From Stenotrophomonas maltophilia (lineage in GTDB: Bacteria; Pseudomonadota; Gammaproteobacteria; Xanthomonadales; Xanthomonadaceae): 64,000 nucleotides of DNA. This document shows, piece after piece, positions 9,529-19,252 of the stretch (position 1 is its first letter; the number at the start of each line of letters is the position of its first letter). The notes under the pieces are model-generated. The model had not been told where the DNA came from, did no database searches, and was given only the letters and a program-made list of their open reading frames with translations. The translations under genes were made by a program, and so were the position numbers. The stretch lies in NCBI RefSeq assembly GCF_002799155.1, contig NZ_NERD01000002.1, positions 930,001 to 994,000 on the forward strand, read 5' to 3'.

Positions 9529-9776
9529 CAGTAGGTCACCGTCACCGTGCGCTGTGCGGCCTCGTCCGCCGACAGTGCCGGCGACAACGCCTGGACCTGC
9601 GGCGGCACCGTTTCGGCGGCGTCGCTGCGTTGCTGGGGCGGTGGCGCGGCGCGCGGGTCGGTGATCTGCAGGGTGATGGCCAGGCCAGCCTGCGCGGGCG
9701 CATCGGCCGCCTGCGCGGAGGCGATGCACGATGACGCGGCGCAGGCCAGCGCGAGGAGGGAACGCAGGTGCATCAT
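9528..9776 (-). CDS. Small secreted protein of the fimbrial operon, possible minimal pilin-like peptide
   Basis: An 82-residue product that begins with two Met codons and a signal peptide (LLALACAASSCIASAQAADA). The mature part, about 58 residues, starts with LAITLQIT and ends RTVTVTY; the middle is Pro/Gln/Ala rich. The start and end resemble the first and last beta strands of spore-coat-U (SCPU) pilins, whose last residues in this operon are DTVTVTITY and DTITATITY, but the core of the fold is missing. It sits between the tip pilin and the second chaperone, overlapping the latter's start by one base. Function unknown; it could be a degraded pilin or a small accessory subunit. Confidence 0.7.
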   Translation of the reverse strand: MMHLRSLLALACAASSCIASAQAADAPAQAGLAITLQITDPRAAPPPQQRSDAAETVPPQVQALSPALSADEAAQRTVTVTY

Positions 9777-9853
9777 GGGCCGGTGGAAGGAGACGCTGGC
9801 GGTATCGGCCGCTGCGGTCCGATCTGAAGCACGCCAGGGCGCAGGCCGGCCGC

Positions 9854-10873
9854 TCAGTAGGTGATGGTGACCGTGACGGTGTCGGTATAGGCGCCGGGCG
9901 GCGTGAGCGTTGCGCTGGTGGGGGCGACCCGTCCGTAGATGGTCAGGGTCTGCGCCGATCCGGTGCCGGTGCCGGGCACGGTGCTGGTGTTGAGCACGTT
10001 GCCCCAGCGCACGGTGCGCGCGGCGTCCTGGTACAGCTCGTACGGGACGGTGGCGCCGGTGCTGCCGATGCGCATGCGCCGGTTGCCGCTGCCATCGGCA
10101 TTGCTGCCGTTGTTCAGTCCCACCTGGAAGGGGCTGCGGTTGACGCAGGTCAGGCTGAACACGGCGGTGCGGTCGATGTTGGCCGTCACCGCGCCGGTGC
10201 TGATGCCGAAATCCATCGGTGCAGTCACATAGGTGCCACAGGCCGGGTTGACCGTGGCGTTGGCAACCACCGACATCGTCGCCGTGATCAGGCCGGAATT
10301 GCCGGTCACGGTGGGCGGGGCGGTCGTGCAGTTGGCCGGGTAGGCCGGGGTGCCCAGCACCGGCTCGTTGTAGGCGTACTGGAAGGTGGCGGCCAGGGTG
10401 CTGGTGAACGTGCCGGCCGACAGCACCTGGTTGGCGGGGTAGCGGCCATACAGGGTGACCGTGCCGGCGCCGGAGCCGCCCAGCGCGGGAACCGAGTACT
10501 GCATCTGGTACATGGCCCACGCCGGGCTGCTGGCGCTGCTGCTGCCGATCACGGTGGTACGGGTGGAATTGCTGTAGATCTGATAGTTGAGGCGGTCGCC
10601 GAAGGTATTGGCGAACGTGCGCGAGGGGGTGATGGTGGTGCCGCCGGTACCGGCCGGCAGGCCCACGCAGAAGGTCACCCGGACATTGGCCAGCAGCGCG
10701 ACCGCACCGGTGGTGCAGTTGATGGTGAAGGTGGTGGTGGTATCGACCTGGCCGTTGGACACCGGGCCGAACGACAGCGTGGGGCTGGTCAGCGAGCAGC
10801 TGGTGGCAGCCTGGGCCGGCAGTGCGAGGCTGCCCAGCCACAGCGCCAGCAGCAGGCCGAGCACGCGGGTCAT
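9854..10873 (-). CDS. Csu-type tip adhesin with two spore-coat-protein-U domains (CsuE-like)
   Basis: A 339-residue secreted subunit: signal peptide MTRVLGLLLALWLGSLALPA, then two SCPU domains of about 155 residues each, joined near NCTTAPPTVTGNSG. Each shows the paired cysteines and RMRIGS/LNYQIY-like strands of the family, and the C-terminus is YTDTVTVTITY. A two-domain subunit last in the pilin-chaperone-usher order is how CsuE-type tip adhesins are organised. The ATG at 10873 overlaps the usher stop by four bases. Confidence 0.88.
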   Translation of the reverse strand: MTRVLGLLLALWLGSLALPAQAATSCSLTSPTLSFGPVSNGQVDTTTTFTINCTTGAVALLANVRVTFCVGLPAGTGGTTITPSRTFANTFGDRLNYQIYSNSTRTTVIGSSSASSPAWAMYQMQYSVPALGGSGAGTVTLYGRYPANQVLSAGTFTSTLAATFQYAYNEPVLGTPAYPANCTTAPPTVTGNSGLITATMSVVANATVNPACGTYVTAPMDFGISTGAVTANIDRTAVFSLTCVNRSPFQVGLNNGSNADGSGNRRMRIGSTGATVPYELYQDAARTVRWGNVLNTSTVPGTGTGSAQTLTIYGRVAPTSATLTPPGAYTDTVTVTITY

Positions 10874-13302
10874 GGCTGCGGCTCCGGCAGGCAGCGCACC
10901 GGTGCAAGCCGACGCACGCCCGCCTCGGGCCGTTGTACCTGCACCCGGCAGCGGCCCTGTTCGCTGTCGATGAGCAGCGTGGCCGCATCGGCGCTGAACT
11001 CCAGCCATGCCTGGCCATCGTGGCCCACCACGGTCGGCGTCACCCCGTCGCCCTGCACCCGGGCACCCAGCGGCAGCGGCTGGCCCTGGGCGTCGAGCAG
11101 GGTGGCCAGCGCGCCGCGCGACTGGCGCAGGGTGAAGTCCACGCGCATGCCTGCGCCCTGGCGCGGCGTGGCCAGGGTCTCCACCTGGTCGGCGCGCAGG
11201 TCGGCCGGCAGGCCCAGGGTGTCGATGGTCAGGCGGTTGCGCTGCCACGACAGCAGCGGGGTGACCAGCAGCAGGCCCTTGGCATCGGTCACGCCGATCG
11301 GCCGGTTCTCAAGCAGGACCGGCACGCCGGGGCGCCCGGTGGACACTACTGCGAACGCGTCCGGGACCTCGCGGGCGGCGAACACGCTGCCGGCCATCCA
11401 GACCAGGCTGCCGCTGGCATTGGCATAGGCGAAGGTCTGGCCACTGTCGCGCGAGACGCCGGCCGAGTAGCGGCCATGGGTGCCCAGCGCGCCGATTTCG
11501 GCCAGTCCGCCACCATCATCGCGGGCCTGCAGCCGCCAGCCCGGGCCGCCGCGGCCGCCGTCGCCGGGCACCGGCCGCATCACCTCGGCGCTGGCGTAGT
11601 GGCGGTCGCCATTGCGCTGGGCCGACAGGCTGGCCTGGCGGTCTTCGCCCAGGCGGGTGCCCAGCGACAGGTAGACACTGCGATTGCGGCGCCGGTCGAT
11701 GTCCTGGGTGGCAGACAGGTAGGCGTTCCAGCGGCCGAAGGCGCGCGACCAGAACAGGCTGAGGTAGCGGCTGCGGCTGAACGGCAGTGCCTGCGGCGGC
11801 GCCGGTTGTGGGGCGTCGAGCAGCGGCTGCGGCTGGTCCAGGCGCAGGTAGCTGATGCTGAACGACCCCAGCTGCTGCAGGTCGACGCCGAACGAGGCCT
11901 GCTCGCTGATCCGTGGCGGCACGCTGTCCTGCAGGCTGCCGAGGTCGCGGTAGTCGCCGTGGGTGCGGCGGCTGGCGAGATTGACGTTGAAGCGGCGGTT
12001 GTTCCAGTTGTAGCCCAGCCCGTACTGGCGCCCGCTGCGCGGTCCGTCGCGGCTTTCGCTCCAGTTGGCACTGAGCACGCCGGCCTGACCGAGCAGCCAG
12101 GCGCCACCGAGGCCGGCATTGACGATTCCGCCGCCACCTTCGGCGTGGGCCTCGGCGGTGAAGCGGTTGCTCACGCCGCGGCGCAGGGTGGCGCTGGCCA
12201 CGGTATCGGTGTCATAGCGGAACGAGCGGATGCCATAGTCACGGCGCAGGCGGCCAACGCCGGCCGACCAGTCCGACAGGCCTGCGGCGAGCAGCTGCTG
12301 GGTGCCGTAGAAGGCGAAATCCAGGGTCTGCATGCGGCCGAAGGCATCGGTGACCACGACCTGGGCGCTGCCGGTGCCGCTGATGCCGGGTTGCGCCGCC
12401 AGCTGGAACGGCCCCACCGGGACCTGGCCGCTGTACTGGCGCAGGCCGTCGATGTACAGCTCCACGCTGGACGGCACCACCGCTTCGCCAAGGAAGGCCG
12501 GCGTCGGTGTCAGGACACGGTAGGGTTGCAGGCCATAGTTGCGGCCGATCTGCACGCCGGCCATGCGCGCCGGGCGCGTCCACTCCAGGAAGCCACTGTA
12601 GAAGTCGCCCACGGTCAGGCTCAGGGCCTGATCAGGCAGGTCCAGCCGCCAGCTGGTGTCCAGCCGTACCGACTCCTGCCGCCAGCCTTCGCCGGGCAGC
12701 TGGTAGCTGCGCATCATCGCCGTGTTGCGCAGGCTGCCGTTGCCGAAGCCGAACACGCGCAGGTCACTGTTGAGGCTGACATTGCCCAGGCCGTTGCTGT
12801 GGCTGGCGTAGAGGTCGTAGTTGAGCGCCATGCCGGGCGATGCCTGGGCGACGGCGTCGGCTTCCGCGGTCCTGCCCAGCTGCGTGACCGGCAGCTGCAG
12901 CTGCTGCAGCGGCACCTGCAGATCCAGTACCTGCAGGCTGGCGTCGTAGTGCACCACCAGCTGCGCGATCTGGTCCAGGTAGACCGGCGCGTCTCCCTTC
13001 ACCGGGAAGCCGAGCTGGCGCAGGGTCGCTGCCGGCGCCTGCAGACGCCCGGCCAGTTCATGGAACAGCAGCAGGCCACGCCGCGCCTGGTTCAGCGTGG
13101 TGTCCAGGTACAGCGCCTGCGGCGCGGTCAGCGGGGTCGGCGCCGGCAGCGATGCCTCGGCGGCGATATCGGCGCCCGGCGCGCTCAGGGCACGGCTGGC
13201 CGCGTGCGCGGAGACGGAAGCCAGGCCGGTGCAGCAGGCCAGCACGCAGGCCTCAGCGAGCCGGCGGCGTTGCAGGCAGGGGCGTAAGCTGCGACCCACC
13301 AT
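10870..13302 (-). CDS. Outer-membrane fimbrial usher (PapC/CsuD family)
   Basis: An 810-residue outer-membrane protein that exports and assembles pilin subunits. After a signal region (EACVLACCTGLASVSAHA) come an N-terminal chaperone-binding domain (ALYLDTTLNQARRGLLLFHEL), then a large beta-barrel region with a plug (VELYIDGLRQYSGQVPVGPF, QVVVTDAFGR), and C-terminal beta domains (VPVLLENRPIGVTDAKGLLL, ENRPIG being typical of ushers). The start chosen is the ATG at 13302, overlapping the chaperone gene by 50 bases; a later start is possible. Assignment to the archaic usher type rests on its SCPU neighbours. Confidence 0.9.
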   Translation of the reverse strand: MVGRSLRPCLQRRRLAEACVLACCTGLASVSAHAASRALSAPGADIAAEASLPAPTPLTAPQALYLDTTLNQARRGLLLFHELAGRLQAPAATLRQLGFPVKGDAPVYLDQIAQLVVHYDASLQVLDLQVPLQQLQLPVTQLGRTAEADAVAQASPGMALNYDLYASHSNGLGNVSLNSDLRVFGFGNGSLRNTAMMRSYQLPGEGWRQESVRLDTSWRLDLPDQALSLTVGDFYSGFLEWTRPARMAGVQIGRNYGLQPYRVLTPTPAFLGEAVVPSSVELYIDGLRQYSGQVPVGPFQLAAQPGISGTGSAQVVVTDAFGRMQTLDFAFYGTQQLLAAGLSDWSAGVGRLRRDYGIRSFRYDTDTVASATLRRGVSNRFTAEAHAEGGGGIVNAGLGGAWLLGQAGVLSANWSESRDGPRSGRQYGLGYNWNNRRFNVNLASRRTHGDYRDLGSLQDSVPPRISEQASFGVDLQQLGSFSISYLRLDQPQPLLDAPQPAPPQALPFSRSRYLSLFWSRAFGRWNAYLSATQDIDRRRNRSVYLSLGTRLGEDRQASLSAQRNGDRHYASAEVMRPVPGDGGRGGPGWRLQARDDGGGLAEIGALGTHGRYSAGVSRDSGQTFAYANASGSLVWMAGSVFAAREVPDAFAVVSTGRPGVPVLLENRPIGVTDAKGLLLVTPLLSWQRNRLTIDTLGLPADLRADQVETLATPRQGAGMRVDFTLRQSRGALATLLDAQGQPLPLGARVQGDGVTPTVVGHDGQAWLEFSADAATLLIDSEQGRCRVQVQRPEAGVRRLAPVRCLPEPQP

Positions 13303-13987
13303 TGATCCTCGCGCTGAAGGTGCCGCTGGCCAGGCCTGCCGGCGCCTGCGGCAGGGTCCAGCGCATGGTCTGCCCGGGCAGCACATAGCCGACCAGACCC
13401 GGCAGCAGGGGGGTGCTGCGCCCGCCGATGGCTACGGCGAGGTCGGCAATCTGGGCCTGGCCGTTGCCACGGTTGTGCACTTCCAGCGTGGCCGGGCCGG
13501 CATCTGCCGCGAGCAGCCGCGCCTGCAGCTGCGGCGCCGGTGCATCGCCTTCGGGCTGCACGAACAGGGGAATCGAGTAGCGCAGCACGAACTGCATGCC
13601 CTGCCGTGCCGGGTCGTAGACCGGTATCTCATCGACGATCACCCGGAACGCCTGCTGCCCGGCCGCTGGGCCCGGGTCGGTACGGACCAGTCGTATCAGC
13701 TGGCGCTGGCCGGCGGCCAGCGACTGCATCGGGGGGCTGGGCAGCAGCGCATCGCTGGGTTCCAGCTGGTCGCGGCCGTCGACCTGTTGCCAGCGGTAGA
13801 TGCGGACCTGCACCTGCACCGGCTCGGTACCGCTGTTGCTGATCCACAGCGCCTCGGCGTTCTGGCCGGGGCGCAGCTCGAACTGGGTCGGCGAAACCTG
13901 CAGGCTGGCCGCCAGGCAGACGGCCGGCAGCAGCGCGAACGCGCTCAACGCCAGCCGCAGCAACCGGCGCACAGGGGGCAGTGGCAT
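13253..13987 (-). CDS. Periplasmic fimbrial chaperone (CsuC-like)
   Basis: A 244-residue protein with signal LLRLALSAFALLPAVCLA followed by a PapD-like fold: SLQVSPTQFELRPGQNAEALWISN, VQVRIYRWQQVDGRD, QRQLIRLVRTDPG, QAFRVIVDEIPV, LRYSIPLFVQPEG. These are the donor strand and the Arg/Lys site that hold pilin subunits. An upstream GTG at 13993 is in frame, but the ATG at 13987 has GAGGG seven bases before it and is preferred. It lies directly after the pilin gene and overlaps the usher. Confidence 0.9.
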   Translation of the reverse strand: MPLPPVRRLLRLALSAFALLPAVCLAASLQVSPTQFELRPGQNAEALWISNSGTEPVQVQVRIYRWQQVDGRDQLEPSDALLPSPPMQSLAAGQRQLIRLVRTDPGPAAGQQAFRVIVDEIPVYDPARQGMQFVLRYSIPLFVQPEGDAPAPQLQARLLAADAGPATLEVHNRGNGQAQIADLAVAIGGRSTPLLPGLVGYVLPGQTMRWTLPQAPAGLASGTFSARINGGSQLTPLPATPPAR

Positions 13988-13997
13988 CGGCACGCCC

Positions 13998-14525
13998 TCA
14001 GTAGGTGATGGTGGCGGTGATGGTGTCCTGGTAGGAACCGGGTGCGGCGTTGTTGACGCTGGGGTTGGCCACCTGCCCGTAGACCTGGTAGACCTGGTTG
14101 GCGCCGGTGCCGGTGCCGGCCACCGTGTTGGTGCCGGTGGTCGCGCCCCAGACCGTGTTGTGTCCGGAGTCCTGGTAGAGCTGGTAGCCGACGAAGTTGT
14201 TGGCGGTCACCGCCGAATCGGTATTGCGCATGCGCCGGGTGGTGACGTCGCCGGCCGTGGCCGGGTTGAGGCCGGCATTGAGCGCGATGGTGTAGGGCGT
14301 GGTGACGCTGCACTGCGCGGTGACCGTGCCCTGCGCGTTCAGCGGCGTGGTCGAGCTGGAATCGGCATTGCCGAAGTTGACGTTGGTGGCCGATGCCGCG
14401 GTGATCGTGCAGGCCTTGTTGATGGTCAGCAGCACGTTGAAGGTGACGGTATCGGCGGCGGAGGCGGGGCCTGCCACCAGCAGGGCCAGGGCCCAGGCCA
14501 GCGGGGAACGAACGGCGGATCGCAT
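13998..14525 (-). CDS. Major pilin subunit, spore-coat-protein-U domain (CsuA/B-like)
   Basis: A 175-residue secreted pilin, first gene of the operon. Signal peptide: SPLAWALALLVAGPASA. The mature domain opens DTVTFNVLLTINKACTITAA, has two Cys forming the usual SCPU disulfide pair, a VGYQLYQDSGHNTVWG segment and the C-terminal strand SYQDTITATITY. GGGAGG lies 7 bases before the ATG at 14525. The order pilin-chaperone-usher-tip matches archaic Csu pili used in biofilm formation. The operon promoter should lie in the 239 bases shared with divergent map. Confidence 0.9.
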   Translation of the reverse strand: MRSAVRSPLAWALALLVAGPASAADTVTFNVLLTINKACTITAASATNVNFGNADSSSTTPLNAQGTVTAQCSVTTPYTIALNAGLNPATAGDVTTRRMRNTDSAVTANNFVGYQLYQDSGHNTVWGATTGTNTVAGTGTGANQVYQVYGQVANPSVNNAAPGSYQDTITATITY

Positions 14526-14764
14526 GGACAACCTCCCTGACCCGAAGGTCCGTTGAACAGAGCGAAGACAGCGCATTCAGCGCCGCATTTACGTCGGTGA
14601 CCCCAGCTTAGGCAGCGCAAGTGTCTGTATTTCGTGAGAAAGAGGGAACCTAAAGGGTGGAGGTCATCACGCTTTCACTTTCCTTGCCGGAAGCGCGCAT
14701 GGCCCGCAACGCCAGTTGGGTGGCGTTCGTTCAGATTGCGGCCGGATCGGCGATAATGGGTGCC

Positions 14765-15541
14765 ATGAGCGTGAATCTGAAAACCCCGCAGGAAATCGAG
14801 ATGATGCGTATCGCCGGCCGCCTGGCCAGCGAAGTGCTCGACATCGTCACCCCCCACGTCAAGCCCGGTGTCACCACCGAGGAACTGGACCGCATCTGCC
14901 ACGACCACATCGTGAACGTGCAGGGCGCCATTCCGGCCAACGTCGGCTACCGCGGCTTCCCCAAGACCGTGTGCACCTCGGTCAACAATGTCATCTGCCA
15001 CGGCATCCCCAGCGAAGGGAAGGTGCTCAAGGATGGCGACATCATCAACATCGACGTCACCGTCATCAAGGACGGCTGGCATGGCGACACCAGCCGGATG
15101 TACTTCGTCGGCACCCCGTCGGTGATGGCACGCCGCCTGGTGGAAACCACCTACGAGGCCATGTGGCGCGGCATCCGCGCGGTGCGCCCGGGCGCCACCT
15201 TGGGCGACATCGGCCATGCCATCCAGAGCTATGCCGAAGGCGAGCGTTTCAGCGTGGTGCGCGAGTACTGCGGCCACGGCATCGGCAAGGTCTACCACGA
15301 CGAGCCGCAGGTAGTGCACTACGGCCGCCCGGGCCAGGGCCTGGTGCTGCAGCCGGGCATGACCTTCACCATCGAGCCGATGATCAACGAGGGCACCCGC
15401 TACAACAAGGTGCTGCCGGATGGCTGGACCGTGGTGACCAAGGACCGCAAGCTGTCGGCGCAGTGGGAGCACATGATCGCGGTCACCGAGACCGGCGTGG
15501 ACGTGCTGACCCTGTCGCCAGGCGAGTCGCAGGTCTCCTGA
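14765..15541 (+). CDS. map: Methionine aminopeptidase, type I
   Basis: Dinuclear-metal enzyme removing the initiator Met from nascent proteins. The 258-residue length is normal. All five metal ligands of the family can be seen in context: NIDVTVIKDGWHGDTSRMY (two Asp), YCGHGIGKVYHDEP (His), FTIEPMINEG (Glu) and QWEHMIAVTE (Glu). The start at 14765 (MSVNLKTPQEIEMMRIAGR) is preferred over an in-frame ATG at 14657 that would add a non-family extension. glnD follows after two bases. In E. coli map also precedes glnD and dapD. Confidence 0.97.
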   Translation: MSVNLKTPQEIEMMRIAGRLASEVLDIVTPHVKPGVTTEELDRICHDHIVNVQGAIPANVGYRGFPKTVCTSVNNVICHGIPSEGKVLKDGDIINIDVTVIKDGWHGDTSRMYFVGTPSVMARRLVETTYEAMWRGIRAVRPGATLGDIGHAIQSYAEGERFSVVREYCGHGIGKVYHDEPQVVHYGRPGQGLVLQPGMTFTIEPMINEGTRYNKVLPDGWTVVTKDRKLSAQWEHMIAVTETGVDVLTLSPGESQVS

Positions 15542-15543
15542 GG

Positions 15544-18171
15544 ATGCTGCCGGCGAGTTCGCTGCTGGACACGCCGGCCGCGTCGCTGAACGACCCGGAC
15601 TGGGCTGCTGCCGCGCGCCAGGCGCTGCAGCAGGCCGACGCGCGCCTGTATCGCCGCTTCGACCAGGGCGACAACATCGAGCGCCTGCTGGCGCTGCGCG
15701 CGCGCGCAGCCGACCACCTGATCCGCTTGGCGTGGCAGCGCTGCCTGCCGGCCGACAGCGGCCTGTCGCTGTTCGCGGTCGGTGGCTATGGCCGCGGCGA
15801 ACTGTTCCCGTGTTCTGACATCGACCTGCTGGTGTTCGGCGATCCGCCGGCGCAGCTGGCTCATGAGGCGGCACTGGCACGCCTGTTCGCACTGCTGTGG
15901 GACTGTGGGCTGGCGGTCAGCCATGCGGTGCGTTCGGCGCCGCAGTGCCGCGAGGCGGCGGCTGACCAGACCGTGCTGACCGCACTGATCGAGGCGCGCC
16001 CGATCCTGGCCGATGATGCCGCGCGCCGCGCGCTGCGCGAGGCCATCGACGACCGTGAGCTGTGGCCGGCGCGCACCTTTTTCCTGGCCAAACTGGAAGA
16101 GATGCGCAACCGCCACCAGCGCTTTGGCGATACCGCCGACAACCTGGAGCCGGACCTGAAGGATGGCCCGGGCGGCCTGCGCGATCTCAATACGCTGGGC
16201 TGGATGGCGCTGCGTGCATTTGGCGTGCGTGACCTGGATGCACTGGTCGGGCTGGGCCATCTGGGCGCTGACGAAGCTGCGGCGTTGAAGCGCGAACGTG
16301 CAGTGCTGGCGCGGTTGCGCTTCGGCCTGCATCTGGTCGCGCGTCGTCCGGAAGAGCGCCTGCGTTTCGATTACCAGAAGACCCTGGCCGCGCGTCTGGG
16401 CTTCGAAGACGATGCCGAGAACCTCGGCGTCGAGAAAATGATGCAGGGCTTCTACCGCGCCGCGCTGGTGGTGCGCCGGATCAGCGACCGCCTGCTGCAG
16501 CGCTTCGAGGAACAGTTCGATGGCGAGGCCCAGCCGGAACCGTTGACCGTGGGTTTTTCCCTGCGCCGTGGCTACCTGGCTGCCAACGAGGCCGACTGGC
16601 CGCGTGGCGACATCGGCCAGGTGTTTGCACTGTTTTCCAGCTGGGCCAACAACCCGCAGGTGCGCGGCCTGCACTCGCTGACCGCGCGTGCGCTGGCCGA
16701 GTCGCTGCCGCTGCTGCCGGCCCATGACCAGGCCGACACCGATGCGCGCGAGCAGTTCCTGGGCCTGCTGCGCGGCCAGCGTCCGGTTGATACGCTTTCG
16801 CGCATGGCGCGGCTGGGCGTGCTTGGCCAGTGGATTCCCGCCTTCGCCCAGGTCAGCGGGCGCATGCAGTTCGACCTGTTCCATGTCTACACGGTCGACC
16901 AGCACACGCTGATGGTCCTGCGCAACATCGGCCAGTTTGCCAGCAGCCGCGCCGACGAACGCTTTTCGATCGCGCACGAAGTGTGGCCGCGCCTGCGCAA
17001 GCCGGAGCTGCTGCTGCTGGCCGGCCTGTTCCATGACATCGCCAAGGGCCGTGGTGGCGATCACTCGGAGCTGGGGGCGGTGGACGCGCGTGCGTTCTGC
17101 CAGGCGCATGCGCTCAGTGGCACCGATACCGAGCTGGTGGCATGGCTGGTCGAACAGCACCTGCGCATGTCGGTGACCGCGCAGAAGCAGGACATCGCCG
17201 ATCCGGTGGTGATCCATCGCTTCGCCACCCTGGTCGGCAGCCGCGACCGCCTGGACTACCTGTACCTGCTGACCTGTGCCGATATCGCTGGCACCAGCCC
17301 GAAACTGTGGAATGCCTGGAAGGATCGACTGCTGGCCGATCTGTACTTCGCCACCCGGCGCGCGCTGCGCGAGGGCCTGGAGCACCCGGTACCGGCTGCC
17401 GAGCGCGTGGCCGAGGCGCGTGACAGCGTACGCGCGCTGGTGCGCGAGCAGGGCTACGACGATGCCACCATCGACCGTCAGTTCGCGGTGATGCCTGATG
17501 AGGGCTTCATCCGCCTGCGCCCGGAGCAGCTGGCCTGGCAGGCCGCCGCACTGGTACCGGTGAAGCAGGGCCAGGTGCTGGTGAAGGTACGCCGGATCAG
17601 CGTCGACGACCCGGCGCTGGAAGTGTTCGTGCATTCGCCCGACCGCGACGGCCTGTTCGCCGCGATCGTGATGACCCTGGACCGCAAGGGCTACGGCATC
17701 CATCGCGCACGCGTGCTGGACGGTCCGGCCGACACCATCTTCGATACCTTCGAGGTGAACCCGGCCGACACCTTCGCCGACGGCAGCAGCGCCAACCTGG
17801 AAACGGCCCTGCGCGAGGCACTCAGCGGTGACCTGTCGCGCCTGCGGCCGTCACGCCGGGTGGTGCCGCGGCAGCTGCGGCACTTCCGCTTCGCCCCGCG
17901 CATCGAGTTCCGCGATGAGCCGGGCGCAACCCGATTCGCCCTGGTCGCACCCGACCGCCCCGGCCTGCTGGCCGACGTGGCGTTCGTGCTGCGCAACCAG
18001 GGCCTGCGCGTGCATGATGCGCGCATTGCCACGTTCGGCGAACGCGCCGAAGACACCTTCGTGATCAGTGACGAACACGACCTCCCCCTGACTGAACCTG
18101 CCCGGCAGCAGCTGCATGACGCGATGCTGGCCTGCCTGGACCCTGATCGAAACGCCGGAGACCCCGCCTGA
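15544..18171 (+). CDS. glnD: Bifunctional [protein-PII] uridylyltransferase/uridylyl-removing enzyme
   Basis: Primary nitrogen sensor: uridylylates PII when glutamine is low and removes UMP when it is high. The 875-residue protein has an N-terminal nucleotidyltransferase domain with [17 protein letters not shown] (from residue 80; the Asp pair binds metal), a UR domain with the HD motif in [15 protein letters not shown] (about residue 497), and two C-terminal ACT domains (about 690-770 and 795-870), the glutamine sites. The start ATG at 15544 is two bases after map; the stop overlaps the dapD start (TGATG). Confidence 0.97.
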   Translation: MLPASSLLDTPAASLNDPDWAAAARQALQQADARLYRRFDQGDNIERLLALRARAADHLIRLAWQRCLPADSGLSLFAVGGYGRGELFPCSDIDLLVFGDPPAQLAHEAALARLFALLWDCGLAVSHAVRSAPQCREAAADQTVLTALIEARPILADDAARRALREAIDDRELWPARTFFLAKLEEMRNRHQRFGDTADNLEPDLKDGPGGLRDLNTLGWMALRAFGVRDLDALVGLGHLGADEAAALKRERAVLARLRFGLHLVARRPEERLRFDYQKTLAARLGFEDDAENLGVEKMMQGFYRAALVVRRISDRLLQRFEEQFDGEAQPEPLTVGFSLRRGYLAANEADWPRGDIGQVFALFSSWANNPQVRGLHSLTARALAESLPLLPAHDQADTDAREQFLGLLRGQRPVDTLSRMARLGVLGQWIPAFAQVSGRMQFDLFHVYTVDQHTLMVLRNIGQFASSRADERFSIAHEVWPRLRKPELLLLAGLFHDIAKGRGGDHSELGAVDARAFCQAHALSGTDTELVAWLVEQHLRMSVTAQKQDIADPVVIHRFATLVGSRDRLDYLYLLTCADIAGTSPKLWNAWKDRLLADLYFATRRALREGLEHPVPAAERVAEARDSVRALVREQGYDDATIDRQFAVMPDEGFIRLRPEQLAWQAAALVPVKQGQVLVKVRRISVDDPALEVFVHSPDRDGLFAAIVMTLDRKGYGIHRARVLDGPADTIFDTFEVNPADTFADGSSANLETALREALSGDLSRLRPSRRVVPRQLRHFRFAPRIEFRDEPGATRFALVAPDRPGLLADVAFVLRNQGLRVHDARIATFGERAEDTFVISDEHDLPLTEPARQQLHDAMLACLDPDRNAGDPA

Positions 18172-19250
18172 TGGCCACCAAGCCCGCCAAGAAGACCGCC
18201 GCGACCCCGAAGAGCGCAGCGGCCCGGAAACCTGCTGCCGCCGCACCGGCCGCGAAGAAGACCCCTGCGCCGAAGAAGGCCGCTGCGGTGAAGGCCCCGG
18301 CGAAGAAAACGGCTGCAGTGAAGCGTGCTGTGAAGAAGCCGGCGCCGGCCAGGAGCGCCGAAGCGGTCCGCGCCGAAACCATCGCGCGCAAATCGCTGCG
18401 CAAGCCGTCGGCACCGGGCGTGGAAGAGCTGAAGTTCGGCATCGAGAGCGCCTTCGAGCGCCGTGCCACCTTGACCCTGCACGAACTGGAAGGCTCGACC
18501 AAGCCGCTGGTCAATCGCGTGATCGATGGCCTGGAGAGTGGTGAGTTCCGCGTCGCCGAGCCGGATGGCCAAGGCGGCTGGAAGGTCAACGAGTGGCTGA
18601 AGAAGGCGGTGCTGCTGTACTTCCGCGTCAATGACATGGCGGTGGTCGACGCCCGTCCGGCGCCGTTCTGGGACAAGGTCGAGTCGCGCTTCGCAGGCTA
18701 TGACGAAGCGAAGTTCCGTCGTGGCGGCGTGCGCGTGGTGCCGGGCGCGATCGCCCGCCGCGGTACCTACTTCGGCAAGGACGTGGTGCTGATGCCGAGC
18801 TTCACCAACATCGGCGCCTACGTCGGCGAAGGCACCATGGTCGACACCTGGGCCACCGTCGGTTCCTGCGCGCAGATCGGCCAGCACTGCCACCTGTCCG
18901 GCGGCGCCGGCATCGGCGGCGTGCTGGAACCGCTGCAGGCCAGCCCGACCATCATCGAGGACCACTGCTTCATCGGTGCGCGCTCCGAAGTGGTGGAGGG
19001 CGTGGTGGTCGGCCATCACAGCGTGATCGGCATGGGCGTGTTCCTCAGCCAGAGCACCCGCATCTACAACCGTGCCACCGGCGAGATCACCTACGGCTAC
19101 ATCCCGCCGTACAGCGTGGTGGTGTCCGGCTCGCTGCCGAGCAAGGACGGCACCCACTCGTTGTATTGCGCGGTGATCGTCAAGCAGGTCGATGCCAAGA
19201 CCCGCAGCAAGACCAGCGTCAACGACCTGCTGCGCGGCCTGGCCGACTGA
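18171..19250 (+). CDS. dapD: Tetrahydrodipicolinate N-succinyltransferase with a lysine/alanine-rich N-terminal tail
   Basis: Transfers succinyl from succinyl-CoA to tetrahydrodipicolinate in the succinylase branch of DAP/lysine synthesis. The core (about residue 84 to 359) closely follows known Dap[24 protein letters not shown], left-handed beta-helix repeats [46 protein letters not shown]. The first ~80 residues are an added basic tail of AAKK, PAKK and KKPA units, like histone H1-type C-tails. E. coli DapD is 274 residues without such a tail. The tail is in frame with no nearby alternative start, and the ATG overlaps the glnD stop. Confidence 0.95.
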   Translation: MATKPAKKTAATPKSAAARKPAAAAPAAKKTPAPKKAAAVKAPAKKTAAVKRAVKKPAPARSAEAVRAETIARKSLRKPSAPGVEELKFGIESAFERRATLTLHELEGSTKPLVNRVIDGLESGEFRVAEPDGQGGWKVNEWLKKAVLLYFRVNDMAVVDARPAPFWDKVESRFAGYDEAKFRRGGVRVVPGAIARRGTYFGKDVVLMPSFTNIGAYVGEGTMVDTWATVGSCAQIGQHCHLSGGAGIGGVLEPLQASPTIIEDHCFIGARSEVVEGVVVGHHSVIGMGVFLSQSTRIYNRATGEITYGYIPPYSVVVSGSLPSKDGTHSLYCAVIVKQVDAKTRSKTSVNDLLRGLAD

Positions 19251-19252
19251 AG

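Noticed and set aside
10822..13287. An 821-codon frame antisense to the usher
   Set aside because: Same shadow effect; no domain, signal or ribosome site.
15400..17703. A 767-codon frame antisense to glnD
   Set aside because: No recognisable domain; glnD has all family motifs.
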